This document shows, in pieces, positions 33,017 to 46,982 of a stretch of 64,000 bases of DNA. The stretch is from Sciurus carolinensis (lineage: Eukaryota > Chordata > Mammalia > Rodentia > Sciuridae), in contig NW_025920106.1 of NCBI RefSeq assembly GCF_902686445.1, positions 2,852,001 to 2,916,000 on the forward strand, written 5' to 3'. The translations under genes and the position numbers were made by a program. The notes beneath the pieces are model-generated. The model was not told the DNA's origin, did not search any database, and saw only the letters and a program-made list of their open reading frames with translations. Every line of letters starts with the position of its first letter. Position 1 is the first letter of the stretch.

Positions 33017-33074
<58 letters not shown>
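33017..33074. repeat. (AT)n microsatellite, about 28 units
   Basis: Uninterrupted alternating AT of nearly 60 bases. It may extrude as a cruciform and is likely length-polymorphic. Confidence 0.95.
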
Positions 33075-33075
<1 letters not shown>

Positions 33076-33494
33076 AGTTTAAAAACCTACTATCCTTTTA
33101 AAAGCCTTTCTAGAATCCTGCATTACAATTACTCCTTTATCTCATTGGCCAGAATTATATTACATCATCATGCCTACTTTTAAGAAAACCTAAGAAATAA
33201 AAGTTTAATTGGGTTCTTTCATTTCTCACAATCAAATTACACTGTGCAACTAAAATTCTATGATGAGTAGGCATAGTAGCACAGATCCCTCTGCCATAGG
33301 TGATCAATAATGAGTGCTAGGTAGTTAACCCAGGACTTTTACTTTAAATCCTGTGAGGAGAAACCCTGATAAATAATCTTACATTTGTCTCACATTGTCT
33401 AGTATAAACAAAAAGAAACTGCAAACAAAACTCTTGATTCCCTTTATGTTACAAAGGATCTCTCACCGCACAGGTGAAAAGTTCCCTTGTCCTC

Positions 33495-33727
33495 TGTACA
33501 TCTCAGCTTAATGATACAACAAAGAAAAGAGAGAGAGAAAAAAAAAAAAAAACCTTGGTCATGCCCTTTCCCTTTGTAGTCCTCCTTTGATCCACCTCCT
33601 GGTTTCGATTTTCCTTAATTAACAATTGGGATGAAAGGTGATTAAGCAACACCAGTGTTACAAAAACAAACTCCAAATATTTTCTTTACATCACAAGGCA
33701 ATTTTCATCCCTGCATTTCTCACCAAG
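33495..33727 (+). repeat. Local direct duplication, right copy
   Basis: Partner of 31813-32055, about 1.68 kb away in the same orientation. It contains a poly(A) expansion at 33539-33552. Confidence 0.7.
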
Positions 33728-35768
33728 CTGTTGAAAAGAATGTTTAAAAATCATTTCAATTTCATTCATTCCATCTGACAAGTTAGTGTTGAGATGATTC
33801 TTTAAATATTTAATGATTGCTTGAGACATTTCCCTTTATTATTATTCTATGATCAGAATTCCCTGGCCCTTTCATCAATCCCAGGGCCTGGAACAAACAC
33901 AGCAGTTAATTTCCAGACAAACATTAAGTGTTCTCTAATCCAATTTCCTGAAGGTCAAATGAAGCACTGGGTTAAAGAGGGTGTTCTTGTTTCTCTCCTT
34001 GCCTTTATCAATCATTCTTTTGCTGCCCATTTTCCCCTCTCTTCCACCCACCCACACCCTCCCAATCAAATTAAACTAGGTTTCTCTTAATCATCATCAA
34101 GGAGACAAAAGGTATAGCTTTGGAGGATCTACCCACAATTTCAAAGTCCATTTGCACAAGAACTGTGAAGGCCACTAATGCACTGTTTGCTTTTCAGCAA
34201 GCATCTCTGCAGTCATCACAGAAATGTATTTTGGTGTGCCCCCCAGGGGATGGGAGCTATTTATAAGAACTTGTATTAAAGTGCCTACACAAAACATTAG
34301 GATGTTCATTGTTATCTGCAAACTGAACCTGGCTCAAAGAAATGTGGATTGGACCAAGAGAACTTTCAAAGGTGATAAAGGTGAAAGTAGATGTCACTCT
34401 TCATCTGTTTCAACACTGTTGCCCCCTGCACCACCACCAAGCTAGTCCAATTTGCCAGGCATTTGTAGGATCCACCCCTCATCAACCCTCTTCTGGACCA
34501 CCTGGTAGTATAAAATAACTTGCTTTAACCCATGGTTAAAGTCACATCCATTTCTGCTTTCTACCTACAAGTCATGGATTGAAACATAAAAATTATGTCT
34601 GGCTTTCTTCCCTGCCACACACAGCACCTCCAGCTCAGGAAACAGCTATCCCTGATCTGCCCCAGTGAAATGTGCAATGGATGGAAACTGAGGTCAGTAA
34701 TCACCTTTGTGTCACAATGTATTCCCAACTTCACCATATGCCAATGCTTCCTGCACCACTATAATCCCTTGCTATTTCCAAGTTAGCATGAGGAGGTAAT
34801 GTATAAGCAAGCTCACTTCCACCTAACCTCTAATTTTTAAATCCAAACTATGTGCCAGGGACCAAGTACAAGAGAGAAGTTCCTCTCTGGAGGAACTTAC
34901 GAGGGTCAATGGAATGAACAAAAATGGATATATAGGAGTACAAAGAAAAGGGACAGAGAACATGCAGGTTGCTTCCTGGGTATATGACAGAAGAGAAATT
35001 GAGTCTCAGGATATGTAGGTGTGAGGCACAAATAAAGAGTCAGGCAAAGGAAATCATTGCAGCCAAGGTGCAGGGTAAGAGACCTAGTGGGAGGGGGAAA
35101 CAGGCCCTTTTGTACAACAGGACTGAACATACCAGGTGAGGCGTGAAATGAAATGCAGCAAGAGACAAGCTAGGGCCCCTCATGGAAGATCTCGTGCTCT
35201 GTTTCAAGGAACATAGACTTTATTCCACACAGGGGAGCCATTGGAGGGGCTTTGGCTGGGGAGAGATGTGATGAGATTTATGCTTTGTGTAGGTCACTGT
35301 GATACCTGAGCAGAGGATGAATTTAAGAGGAAAGAGACATAAGCAGGTGGTGGCAGGAGGCTGTGGCAGTTGAGCAGAAGGGAGGCTATGAGGGCAATTG
35401 TCATGCAAAGGGAGGGGGTGGGTTCAAGGAAATACATGGGAGGAATCACAAGCAGGATTGGGTGATTGATTATTTGGCTCCCTGGAGTGTGAAAGAGGTA
35501 GAAGATTAAGATGGTGATACTGATTGCAGTAACGAGATGCAAATCTGAAGGAAGGAGATGGTGTGAGAAGAGAACCACACGTGCTTCCTGCACACTGAAC
35601 ACCAGACACTGCTCAGTGGTATGTCCAGAGATAACTGAATACTAGAATGTGGACTAAGGGACAAGTTTAGGGCAGGGGACAGGAGGGTGAGTTATCAGCC
35701 CACAGGGATTGTTAAAGCCATGAGACAATATGGGGGTCACTTGAGCAAAATGGGTAGCACAAGAATAG
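33728..35768. other. Intergenic, with a possible old interspersed repeat near 34830-35420
   Basis: 34835-35420 has the wording of an ancient mammalian repeat ('actatgtgccagggacc', 'ggagccattggaggggcttt', 'gagatgtgatgagattt'), but I cannot name it. No gene. Confidence 0.4.
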
Positions 35769-35769
35769 T

Positions 35770-35985
35770 AGTGGAGCCAGACACAGTGGCCCACACCTGT
35801 AATCCCAGTGGCTTGGGAGGCTGAGGCAGGAGGATTGAAAGTTCAAAGCCAGCCTCAGCAAATTTGAGGCCCTAAGCAACTCAGTGAGACACTGTCTCTA
35901 AATAAAATGCAAAATAGGGCTGGGGATGTGGCTCAGTAGTTGAGTGACCCTCAGTTCAATCCCCAGTACCTTTCCCCCACAAAAA
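35770..35985 (+). mobile_element. B1-ID dimeric SINE (squirrel type)
   Basis: The B1-like half 'cacctgtaatcccagtggctt...ctgaggcaggaggat' is joined to the ID half 'gggctggggatgtggctcagt...caatccccagtacc', ending in an A-rich tail. This dimer is the clearest clue to a sciurid genome. Confidence 0.9.
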
Positions 35986-37380
35986 AAGAGAATGGCAGTG
36001 GAAACAGTGGGGGAGGGCTGGGAACCACCAATGTTGAAGGAAGCAAATGAAAAAGCAGAGGAGAGGAAGAGACAGAGCTAGGGAAAGGGAGAGCCAGAAA
36101 AAAGAGAGTGATAAAGGCCAGAGCAGTTGAGAGTTTCAGAAAGAAGAGACTGTGGGAAAGAAAAGCAAATTGAGCAGAGATATTAACTATGTTTCTCCCC
36201 AGTAACCAAATGAGAAAAAAACTGTAAGTGATAAATGAACAAAGGACAGAATGGGAGACACTAGGAGACTGGATGTGTTCACAGTGGGGTTTTGTTTTGT
36301 TTTGTTTTTTGTTTTTTGTTTTTGTTTTTTGAAATTGTTAAGGAGATGGGTAAATGTCTGACTTAGCAGATGAGAGGAAACTAAAACCTACATTTGCAGG
36401 ATTTGGGGTGGGGGTTGAAGAACACAGGAAAGTATTATATTTATATAAAAATGTTCAAGATCTGGAAAGTAAGTAACTTTGAAGCACCAAGTATGATTAG
36501 TCTAAAAATGGAAAGATAGTTTGACAGGTTGTGTGAAGAAGTTTGGAGGCAATGGATGACCCTAGCTGATGACTGTCCTGCCCCATCCCAGATAAGGATT
36601 GAATCCTAAACCTGTAGAGAAGTTGAACAAGAGAGGTTCAGACCTAGAGAAAACAAACTTGGTCAAAAGTAGGAGCAAGTAATATCACTAAAAAGAGGAG
36701 AAATCAGGAGAAGTTGGGTACTGAGCAGTGAGACTCCCATCTTCCCTTCCTGCCTGGTTTCTAAAATGCTAGAAGCCCTCCTTATTTCCATCCCCACACA
36801 CAGACACCCATCTCAAGCAGCAAGTGGAAGATGATTCCTCTCTGGAGAAACTGACCTGCCCAAAAGGAAAGAATTATACAGGCTGAAAATTAAAGATGCA
36901 CCAAGAAAATGCCAAGATGCACCCTATTGGGCTCCATTGAAACTACCATCCATGAGCACAACCATCACTTCCAAACACTCCTCCATAGATGGAATGTGTA
37001 CTGATGATCAGTACATGTTCAAGGGCAGCACCTACCATGGACAACAGAGTCTAAACAAATACTGCTTTTAAAGGAAAATTTTAGAGATAACAGAGTAAAT
37101 GCATAAATGCACCTAACAGACACAGTGAATAGATTAAAAAGATATTGGAAGGTACTGCACCCAAGAGCAAGAACAATGTGTATTTCAAAAGATGAAAAAA
37201 TAAAAAAAGGAAAAGGTAATTGAAAATTATATGCATGATCTCAGAAATTTTGAAAAGTATCCACTAAAGGGTATTATTAAAGATCAAGTAAAAATTCCCC
37301 AGAGAGAAAAAATGCAAAACATTTTAGATGTACAGAAATAAGAAATCACAAGAGAGATTACCAAGAAAATAATTCAAGAA
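35986..37380. other. Intergenic with a (TTTG)n run
   Basis: 'ttttgttttgttttg' style repeat at 36290-36331. Purine-rich 36000-36200. No gene recognised. Confidence 0.45.
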
Positions 37381-38640
37381 AATTTTGGAAATCCATATAC
37401 AGCAAAATGAAAATAACCCCTATCTCTCACCATGCACAAAACTCAACTCAAAATGGATCAAAGACCAAGGAATTAGGTCAGAGATCCTGCAGCAAAAAGA
37501 AGACAAAGTAGGCCCAAATCTTCATCATGTTGGCGTAGGATCAGACTTCCTTAACCTGAATCCCAAAGCACAAGAAATAAAAGCAGGAATCAATAGTTGG
37601 AATATATTCAAACTAAAAAGTTTTTTCTAAGCAAAGGAAACAATCAACAATGTGAAAAGAGAGCCTACAGAGTGGGAGAAAATCTTTGCCACATGCACTC
37701 AGAGCACTGAACTCCAGAATTTAGAAAGAACTCAAAAAACTTCACACCAAGAATACAAATAACACAATCAATAAATGGGTTAAGGAAATGAGCCGACACT
37801 TTACAGAAGATCTACAAGAAATCAGCAGATATATGAAAAAATGTTCAACATCTCTAGGAATAAGAGAAATGTAAATCAAAACTACCCTAAGATTTCATCT
37901 CAACCCATCTCATGTCATCTTGACAATTATCAAGAATACAAGCCACTCTAGGTGTTGGCGAGGATGTGGGGGAAAAGGCACATTCATACATTGCAGGTGG
38001 AGTTGCAAATTGATGTAGCTGCTCCGGAAAGCAGTATGGAGATTCCTCAGAAAACTTGGAATGGAACCACCATTTGAACCAGCTGTCCCACTCCTTGGCC
38101 TATACCCAAAAGACTTAAAATCAACATACTACAGTGATGCAGCTACATCAATGTTTATAGTAGCTCAATTAGCAATAGCTAGATTGTGGAACCAACCTAG
38201 ATGCCCTTCAATAGATGAATGGATAAAGAAACTGTGGTACACACTATGGAATATTATTCAGCCATAAAGAAGAATAAAATTATGACTTCTGCATGTAAAT
38301 GGATAGAGTTGGAGAATATCATGCTAAAGTGAAATATGCCAATCCCAAAAAGCCAAAGGCTGAATGATTTTTCTGATAAGTGGATGATGATGCATAACAG
38401 GGTGTAGGGGGAGGCAATAATGGAAGAAGGATGGATTGTATAGAGGAAAATGAGTGGTAGGGAGGGACTGGGGGAAGGAAAGTTAATAGAATGAGACAAA
38501 CATCATTACCCTATGTACATGTATAATTTGTGTATGTTTACACAAATGGTGTGACTCTACTTTGTGTATAACCAGAGAAATGAAAGTTGTACCCCATTTG
38601 TGTACAATGAATAAAAAATAAAAAACTAACTAAATAAAAA
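37381..38640 (+). mobile_element. 5'-truncated L1 (ORF2 3' end and 3' UTR)
   Basis: Starts inside ORF2 at the point matching about 54065 in the full-length L1 and continues through the ORF2 C-terminus (including the cysteine-motif region around 37955-38240), the 3' UTR and A-rich tail. The ORF2 frame is broken into pieces (37385-37630, 38061-38267). The G-rich part of its 3' UTR (38400-38415) has no TTAGGG array, unlike the copy at 55093. Confidence 0.88.
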
Positions 38641-38649
38641 TTTTTAAAA

Positions 38650-41600
38650 GAAAATTTTCCAAACTGAAGTACAGGAGTTTTCAGAAAAAAAGATCCAAAA
38701 AGTGTGTAGCACAAAGGATAAAGAATAACCACACTAAGCTACATCCCTATGAAACTTCAGCATATTACAAGAGATTCCAAAATTTTCAGAGAGATAAAAA
38801 TGCATCAGCAATTTTATCATTTATTTAACCATTATTTATTGAGGGTCTATTAAATACAATGATAAGGTGGCTTAACACTGTAGATCCAAAGGAAATTTGG
38901 GAGTGAGATTTATGAATATCAAGGGTTATTAGCCAACAAGCACAGCACATGAAAAGGCCCAGAGGTGCAACTTTGCTTGGCACAAGTGATTCACAAAAGC
39001 CAGTGTAACCAAAATAGAATTAAGTGATCAAAAATAGGAAGTAGAGAACTCAGAGAACTAAGTAGGGGCAGATCTAATGGAAGCCTAGGACATGATCTAT
39101 TCTGGATCAGGTAGTTTTTAGAGGGCTTTGAGAAAAATAATTATATAATGTAAAGTATTATTTTTGTAAACCTACTCGTGCTACAGTATTAAGAATAGAT
39201 TATAGTAGAAGCAAGGGCCAAAGACAAAACCCGGTAGGAGACCACTGAAATAAACCCAAATGAAAATTCAGTGTTATGCACCCAGGTGTGATACTACAGA
39301 TAGTGACAAATGGCTATATTCTAGACATATTTTGAGAGAATACCTGATAGTAGTTGTGTACATTTAGAGTACAAGAGAAAATGAGAATTTAAAAATGATT
39401 CTAGGCCTTTGTCCTGAACAACTAATAGAAGAGAAATGCCATTTATGATGGCATGAAAGATTCTGGGAAGAGCAGGTTCTAAATAACATTTTGAGAAATT
39501 TTACTTTAGATAAATCTACAAAAGATCCTTTGGGAATAACCTGAGAGAATTGGTATGCAAGGTTGGATTTCAAAGGGGAGAACTGACTGGAGATCACATC
39601 TGAAGAGAAGTATTATCCAGAGTAATGATGACTGTTAGAAGAGAGGAACTCAAAACCCTCAGGACTTAACAATATAGAACTTTATTTCTCACTCATGAAA
39701 TTCAAACCTATGTGTAATCCTATGTGATTGATGGTCTTTCTCATGGTTATTGAAGGACTGTGAAGGTCCATCCATACATGGCTGTCTCAGGGCACACTGA
39801 ATTCAGTCAGAAACTGAGAGGAAAGGGTACATAACCATGTGTGAGCATTGTTATGGGTCAGGGGAGGAAAAGGCACAGATTGCTTCTGATTATGTTGCTA
39901 TGTATTGTGGCAAGAAAGTCTGGAGGAGCTAGTCTTGTCAAGTGCTGAAAGAAGAGAGTACACAGCTCAGTGAACACATACTGGTCTCTCCACAGGCTTT
40001 CCTGCCAATGACCACTCCCACCTTCCACTTTCTTCATGTTTAAAACACACACCTCATCTGCCTCAAAGGATGCAACCTCAAGTCCCATCCATCCCCTACA
40101 TACAGCTCAAGTGTAGAAAACCCAAGTATGAGCGGCTTTTACTCTTGGATCTGGATATGACTCCTTTTAACTCATCCACCTCTGAATGAAAAAAAATTAG
40201 TTAGATGACTCTCCCACACCACGGTCATTTCATAGGAAAAATAGGGACAAGATAACCAGTTAAATCTCCTACTTGAAAAAGGGAAGCATCTAAGAAACAT
40301 GGCAATAACTGAAATCCTGCTGGGAGGGCAGAATGAAGTCCTCTTCCCTGGAAGTGAGCAAATGCCTTCAGTGTTCTGATTACCCTCTGGAAATAACTCA
40401 CCTGTTCATCATGTTCTGTGGCATTATCTGAATTGGGTGCTTGGGGGTTACCATTCCTCCTGTCTGCTGTACTTTCTCAGCCCACTGACTCGTGGTGCAG
40501 TTTTGAAACCCCACAGACTGTGCTAAGTCTTGAATAAGCACAAGCTGTGCAGTCTGGACTTAGAACTTCTTGGCAGTATAAATTTCCTTATTTTTTAGTA
40601 GGACACAAGCCTATTTGCTCCATCAGTACCCTTGTCAGTGGCTACATTGAAGTCTTTTCTTGAAAATTATGTTGCAGCTGATACCTATCCATACCCTGAA
40701 TTCCTTGTCCCTTACTTTTACCTCTTAAGTAAATAGAAGACAACCTGAAAGTAGTTTTATAGCTTGGTTTGACAGTTATCATGGCCTGGGGAGAAAAGGA
40801 ATATTCATAATCTGATCTTTGCTACAGAGATCCATCATAATGGTTCTTTCTCCCTCAAAGACTTGATCAATCTTCTCTTTTACCATTCCAGATGTAGAAA
40901 GAGTTGGTTCTTCCATTAGAATTTCTGGATTCTTTCTGTACTTTCTATTCTGCTTATAAACCAGCTGATTCTTATCTTTTTCTGATATTTTCTTTTAGGA
41001 CACCCCCTGGCCAACCTACACTTTTACTTTCTAATTCTTTCCCTAGCAGTATAAATTCATTAGCTACAAATCTGCCTCCTAAGATAGCACAGAAAATGTT
41101 TTAACCAATTATTTTCCACTTTATAACACAGAAATAATCAGGCCTGCCTCTAACATTAGTGTCCTTGCTCTTTGACACCCAACCACTGAAATATGAACAC
41201 ATTTTAGATTTCTGTTATGGCAATACCCACTCCAGACACATATTTTAATCTCAGTTAATACCATATTCCAAAATCTCAGAGACTTTACACAAAGTCCAAA
41301 CTAATGATCTTGATTGATGGGCAGTCTTTCACCTGATTATTCAAGGAACCATCCTCCTCCCATTTGTAACTCCATCCTTGAAGTCCTTTACAACCAGCCA
41401 AAAGGTGGGAGAAAGGATTGAAGAGTAAGGGAAGAACACATTTATAGGCTAGACCTGGAAGTTGTACATGTCAGTTCTCATATTACTTTGCCTCAAATTC
41501 AATCAAATGGATATATCTAAATTCAAAGGTGGCTAGAAAATGCAGTCTGGTTGTGACCCCTGGATGAAAAAAAACTGTTCTCCTAAACAAATATCTAGTC

Positions 41601-42445
41601 TCTAACACAAGAATGACAGCATATAGAGGGATATTTAGAACCAGAAGAACTGATAAGGTCATGGAGGAATGAATTCACACAAAGAAAGCATCCAAGAACT
41701 GAGCTTTGGGCCACTTCAAAATTTAAAGTGAGGGAAGATTAGGAAGAATCCTCAAATTAAAACAGAAAGAGGCAAAGGTGAATTAGGAGGAAAACCAGGC
41801 AAGAATGAATTCTCAGCAAAAGGATAAAATGAGCTTCAAGGAAAGATTAACATTGGCCAGTGCTTTTGGCAGGTCATGAAACATGAACACAAACATGTAC
41901 TTGAACAGGAACATGGTGGAAATCATCAGTGCTCTTAACAAAAGCATTTTCCAGGTAGTATGGAAGACAAAAGCCTGGAAGAGGGGGAATAGAGACAGTG
42001 ATCACTGATGAGATTTATGGAGAAGTTTGTGATCAAGGACACAACATAAATGGTGGTAGCTTGATTTAAAAATATACATGTCAAAACTAATGCAATAGCA
42101 AAAAGTAAAACATTAATTTTACTGAATAGAGAATTGCAGGGAAAGAGAAAAAATTTATGAACAGCTAAATTTCATTTCAGGCATTGAATCATTTGGTCTT
42201 AAATTATGTGCAATTATAATTTGAATATAAACAGATGATAGATAGATATGAAATCAGTGTGTTTGATTTTATTAGTGTGGCAAAGAGGTCAAATAATAAA
42301 AAGAGATCAAAATATTTCCAATAAATTTAGTCATGAGGAACTTATTTAGTGGCAATGATGAGACCAATTTCAGAATCAGGGTAGAGGTAGAAATAAAAAT
42401 TGAAAAGAATTAAAGAAAGAAAGGGAAAAAATATGGTATCTAAGT
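38650..42445. other. Intergenic, no gene recognised
   Basis: Several hundred bases around 38890-39650 read like an old interspersed repeat without a clear name. No open frame shows a domain. Confidence 0.45.
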
Positions 42446-42447
42446 CA

Positions 42448-42785
42448 ATTTTCTGTTGCTATAACTGAAACCCTGAGACTGGGTAATTTATAAGGATCAG
42501 AAGTTTATTCTACTCTGTCCTGGACTGTCTCAGCATCTGGCAAGGGCCTTCATGCCATGTCATGATACAGGGTTTGATACAGCATGGTTTGACAAAGCAA
42601 GCAGGCTAGAGAGAGTTCACTTCATAACAGCCATTCCTCTGATTATGAACTCACTCCTGTGACCCTGACACTAACCCACTCATGAGCATAGAACACTCAT
42701 TAATCTATTAGTACATTCAGGAGTGCAGAGGGATTATATCTCCAACCATCAACTTTTGAGGGACATATTTGAACCTCAGCAGATG
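42448..42785 (-). repeat. MaLR-like LTR, reverse orientation
   Basis: 'gtcaattttctgttgctataac', 'tgagactgggtaatttataa' and 'tttgaacctcagca' match the reverse of ERVL-MaLR type LTRs. Confidence 0.6.
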
Positions 42786-43129
42786 ACAGTGTAAAATGTC
42801 TTAAGTTAATTTTAAGGAACAAGAAACAGCTGTGACAAGAAGAAGAGGGAAGTTTAAAGTCACAGAACAACACAGGATTGATACTGGAAGACACTGGAGC
42901 ATCTCAACAGACTAAGAAGGAAAAGCCAGAGTTAAGCAGAGAATGAAGCTGTCAGGGAGACAGTGGACATCATGGGATGCAGTGGCTGAACAGTTCCTCA
43001 GAGGAGACTGGGGATCTGGAACTTAGATGAAAACCTAAGTCTTGGCCATACATAGGAAGAGGCATAGTTCATTCTCTGAGACTGGAGAAAATCAGGTTGA
43101 GTATAAGATTAGGTGAATTAAATGGGTGA

Positions 43130-43525
43130 GGGTGTGTTCTGGGCTGCACTGTGTCCATGCCAAATCCATTCATTGAAGCCCTCATCCCCAGTACCTCAGA
43201 AGGTAAACTTAGTTGGAGATAAATCCCCTTCAAATAGGAGATTAAGTTTAAGTGAGGTCATTAGGGTGGAATCAAGACCATTATGAAAGGTGTCCATATA
43301 AGAAGGGGAAATTTGGCCACATCAGACAATGAAGGTCATGTGTGCTCAGAGGAATGACCATGTGCAGAAGCAGTACGAGGGCAGTCATCTGCAAGTCAAG
43401 GAAAGAGGCCTCAGAGCAGGCCAACTCTCCTGGTCTGCTATCTTGTAATCACAGCCTCCAGAATGGTAAAATACCACACAGTCCCTGGTGTCTTCCTATG
43501 GCAGCTCTAACTAACTAATATAGGC
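43130..43525 (+). repeat. MaLR-like LTR or related element
   Basis: 'ccaaatccattcattgaagccc', 'gtgaggtcattagggtgg', 'tataagaag', 'ggccatgtg'-like text and 'cagcctccagaatggtaaa' appear in the usual order of this repeat. Confidence 0.55.
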
Positions 43526-43717
43526 TGGGTAGGCCAAGGTTTCTTGGGGGTTTAGAAGATAACCAACCTGAAACTTAAAAAAGAAATTAATGGGAGATAA
43601 CTAAACTTCAGAATGCTAAAAAAACTAGAAAGAGTTACTCTTGGTTATTTCATATAGGACTTGTCCCCTCTTAAATATATCAGGGACAAATGACACAGTG
43701 AACATTAAATTTATACT

Positions 43718-43945
43718 CCAGGTCAATGGTTCTCAACCCATGGAAGTTGTGACAACCCAGGGAGCAGTTGGAAACATCTCAAGGCATTTTTGGTTGTCAC
43801 ACCTGGGGGAGAGATGGTGACAGTGGTATCTAGGAGTTGATACCAGTGATGTTGCTAACCATCTTGCAAAGCACAGAACATCCCCTATAACAAAGAATTA
43901 GTTAGTCCGGGATTACAATAGTGTTGAGTTTTCAAACCCCTGATC
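43718..43945 (+). mobile_element. MER20-like hAT transposon
   Basis: 'caatggttctcaaccc' at the start, 'ggcatttttggttgtcaca' in the middle and 'acaaagaattagttagtccgg' near the end match MER20. Confidence 0.75.
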
Positions 43946-44264
43946 TAAGTGGATAAGAATGATTCCTAACACAAGATCAGGTTCTGATGAGTCCACAGAT
44001 TAGATAGGTCAAATATATGTAGATAAGGAGTCATAAAGACAAACTCAGACACTCACATGAGGGATTCATGTTCATCACAATGCCAGACTCAGCCAGGTTA
44101 CCCCTCTAAAAGAGAAGTATAATGAAAAGACTTTAAAGTCTAATAAAATTAATTCAAAATCTATTACTTTATAGCTCCATGGCCTGTTTGACATCTGTGA
44201 GCTTCAGAAAATTAAATGGAAACCCTGCAGTTACTATGTGGTTAAAATAAGATACCACATGTAA

Positions 44265-44545
44265 AATGTTATGATTTAGATGTGAAGTGTCCCCCAAGAG
44301 TTCACATGTGGGACCATGCAGGAAGGTTCAGAGGAGAAATATTTGGGTCATGAGAATCTTAACCCGATCAGTAAATTAATTCCAGATGGGATTAATTGAA
44401 GTGGTAGAGTGTGGCTGGAGGAGGTGGAAATTGGGGTGTGGTTATGGGGTATATATTTTGTACCTGTACAACTCTCTCTATCTCTCTGCTTCCTGATGAT
44501 GCAAGCTGCTTTCCTCTGCCACTAGAATCATATCCTACTGTAAAC
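44265..44545 (+). repeat. ERVL-type solo LTR (tentative)
   Basis: Starts 'tgttatgatttagatgtgaag' and includes 'tgtcccccaagagttcacatg', 'ggattaattgaagtgg' and 'ctctctgcttcctgatgatg'. Order and wording fit a MaLR/ERVL LTR. Confidence 0.5.
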
Positions 44546-46885
44546 CTGATATAGGAGAACAGTTAGCCACATGGAAAAAGTCTCAATTTGCTGCCAAATA
44601 AACATACCTAGTTTACAAGGCACAAGATGAGCAAGACCCTACTTTTGTAAGATATAGATAGATGATAGATGTATATCCTGTTATCCTAAAATGGATAATC
44701 CTTCATCCTGGAATTATTTCCTAAGAATAATTTCCTAAGTAGCAGAATCAATAAAAGATTTGTATTGCCCTTAACAAATAACATAAAACTATTTTCTTCA
44801 AAGTCAATACCTATAGGCATTCTAGATAACAGTATGTATCTTTTAACTTGTGTATCTTTATATTTCTCTATGTTTCTTTATTTGGTGCTTTCTCCTAAAT
44901 GCTCTTTCTCCTGTAGTCTTTAAATGAGTTCCTTATGCAGTATGCATTAATTCATGGTTGATCATATATTAAGAGAACATTTTCTCCATTCTAATTGTCT
45001 TTTTAATTTTCTCCCATTTAAATTTAAATTTTGGTCCAATATAATTTTCCTTCCAAATATGAAAAAATCTTTCAAAAGTCCTTGAATATTTATTTCTGAA
45101 AGACAATATATTCTGAGATATGCAATAATTATACTAAGCTTAGGTATTTCTTCATAATCTCAAAATAAAACAAAGAAAATCAAATGAGATAGTAACATAA
45201 AATATCTTGTGCATTCTACCATTTCATATAGGACAAAAATGAAACAAGATCAATTAATGGAGGAATGAAAATAAAGACCCAAAAAGACTTGTCTAACAAT
45301 AACTGTCATGTCCTACTCTGATTATTAGGGCAAAAATTTTGTATAAGAAAACTTCACACAATGCACACAACTCACTCTATGTTTGAGAAGAAGCAATACA
45401 ACCAAGCAGGTTTTTAAATGTAATTACTACCCAATCCCTTATAACACTTTTACTATCTTGATATAATTAAAAATGAGCTTGTATTCCCAGAGTTCTCAGT
45501 ATTCCACATTCCAAAGACTTGATTGATAACTGTGTGATTATAAATAATTATCATTGGATGAAGATCAAACACCTGTGTTTGAAGTTCTCCAAATTCAATT
45601 GCTGTCATTCCTACAGCCAGATGTCAAAAAGTTGGTTGTAGCCACCATCCTTCTCTATTGCCACAACTTTTGAAACCATCATAGAAGGAATCAGTGAACC
45701 TAACATTTTCATTAAAAAAAAATACTGCTTCTTATAACCATTAGATTTGGAGAGAAAGGAAGCTAAGAGGTCTTTGCTAGGAAGGAAGAAACTTCACCAG
45801 GAAAGACTTAATCTTTCTGTCTCTCTTTCTTACTCACATATACATACTCTTTTAAAATTCATGTTTTAAAAATCTTGAATACTGGTGATCTGAGAAAATC
45901 CTTGCTATATACTTTAGTTTGTGTTAGGTGAATCTTGTTATATAACACAGGAAAATGGAAAAGAACACCTAAAACCCTGTGAATATCACAGAAAACTTCC
46001 CAAAGGAGATAAAACTTAACAAATGAATCAGCAGGGAGCTAAGGTGAGTGAGGAGTCTGAGCATTTCAGGATGTAAGTGCAGGTAGACAAGGAAAGTGCA
46101 TGGATCACCTGGAGAGTTGCTGGGGCAGGGCAACACAATATGTGTGATCCACAGATGAGATGGGTCTTATGCTGCTGTTTATTATTCAGCAACAAGTACA
46201 GAAACAGAGTAAGCATTCTCCCTTGTCCAAATGATCAATTTTTAGCAATTAATTTTACTTTATTTTATAAAAGTATGCCTGTGATAGGAAATTAAAAAAT
46301 ATTATCCTTTGTAGGAGAGGATTTAGAGAGTTTAGACAGTTTAGGAAAAATGAGCCTCAAAAGTATGGGCTAGATTATGAATAACCTATTGGTTACAAAA
46401 GGATATTCATTTAGATTTTCTGAACCTGCTTGAAAGGCATAATTATGGTAGGAAACTTAATCTAGAACTCACAAAAACATGAACAACAGTGTGAGAGAAG
46501 GTAAAACCAGTAGGACAGGTGAGTTAGAAAAAAATTCCAAATATACAAAGGAAAAAAGGAAAAGGACATTTTGAAGACTCTGGTAGAGAGAATTAAATAA
46601 AAGCGGCTGTCTGAAGTTATTGAGTTCAGTATAAAATGCAGAATGAGATCTATTTCTAAGAAATTGCTAAGTGTATAGAAGTCTGAACGTCAACTGAGTA
46701 GCTGGGCTGGAGTTACATACTTGGGAGTAAGGGGTATATGATGGCTTCTGACATTATACAGTACAGATGATACTACCCAAAAGAAATAGTCATTTTATTT
46801 TGATATTTACTGTTTTAGAATAGATTTATATTTATACTTATTATACACAAGTTGCTCTAAAAATAACTTTATTTTGTTTATTATT
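44546..46885. other. Intergenic, AT-rich, nothing identified
   Basis: No gene, no SINE; a short ATAG-type run near 44655. Confidence 0.45.
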
Positions 46886-46889
46886 ATTA

Positions 46890-46982
46890 TTTTTTAATGT
46901 GGTACTGAGGATCAAACCCAGTGTCCCACAGTGTGCTAGGCAAACACTTTATCATTGAGCCACAACCCCAGTCCCACAAGTT
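46890..46982 (-). mobile_element. ID-type SINE, reverse
   Basis: 'ggtactgaggatcaaaccca' and 'cactttatcattgagccaca' are the complement of the tRNA-like promoter boxes. Confidence 0.75.

Noticed and set aside
35294..35609. Minus-strand frames of 60-100 codons
   Set aside because: No domain, compositional bias only, and inside a probable old repeat.
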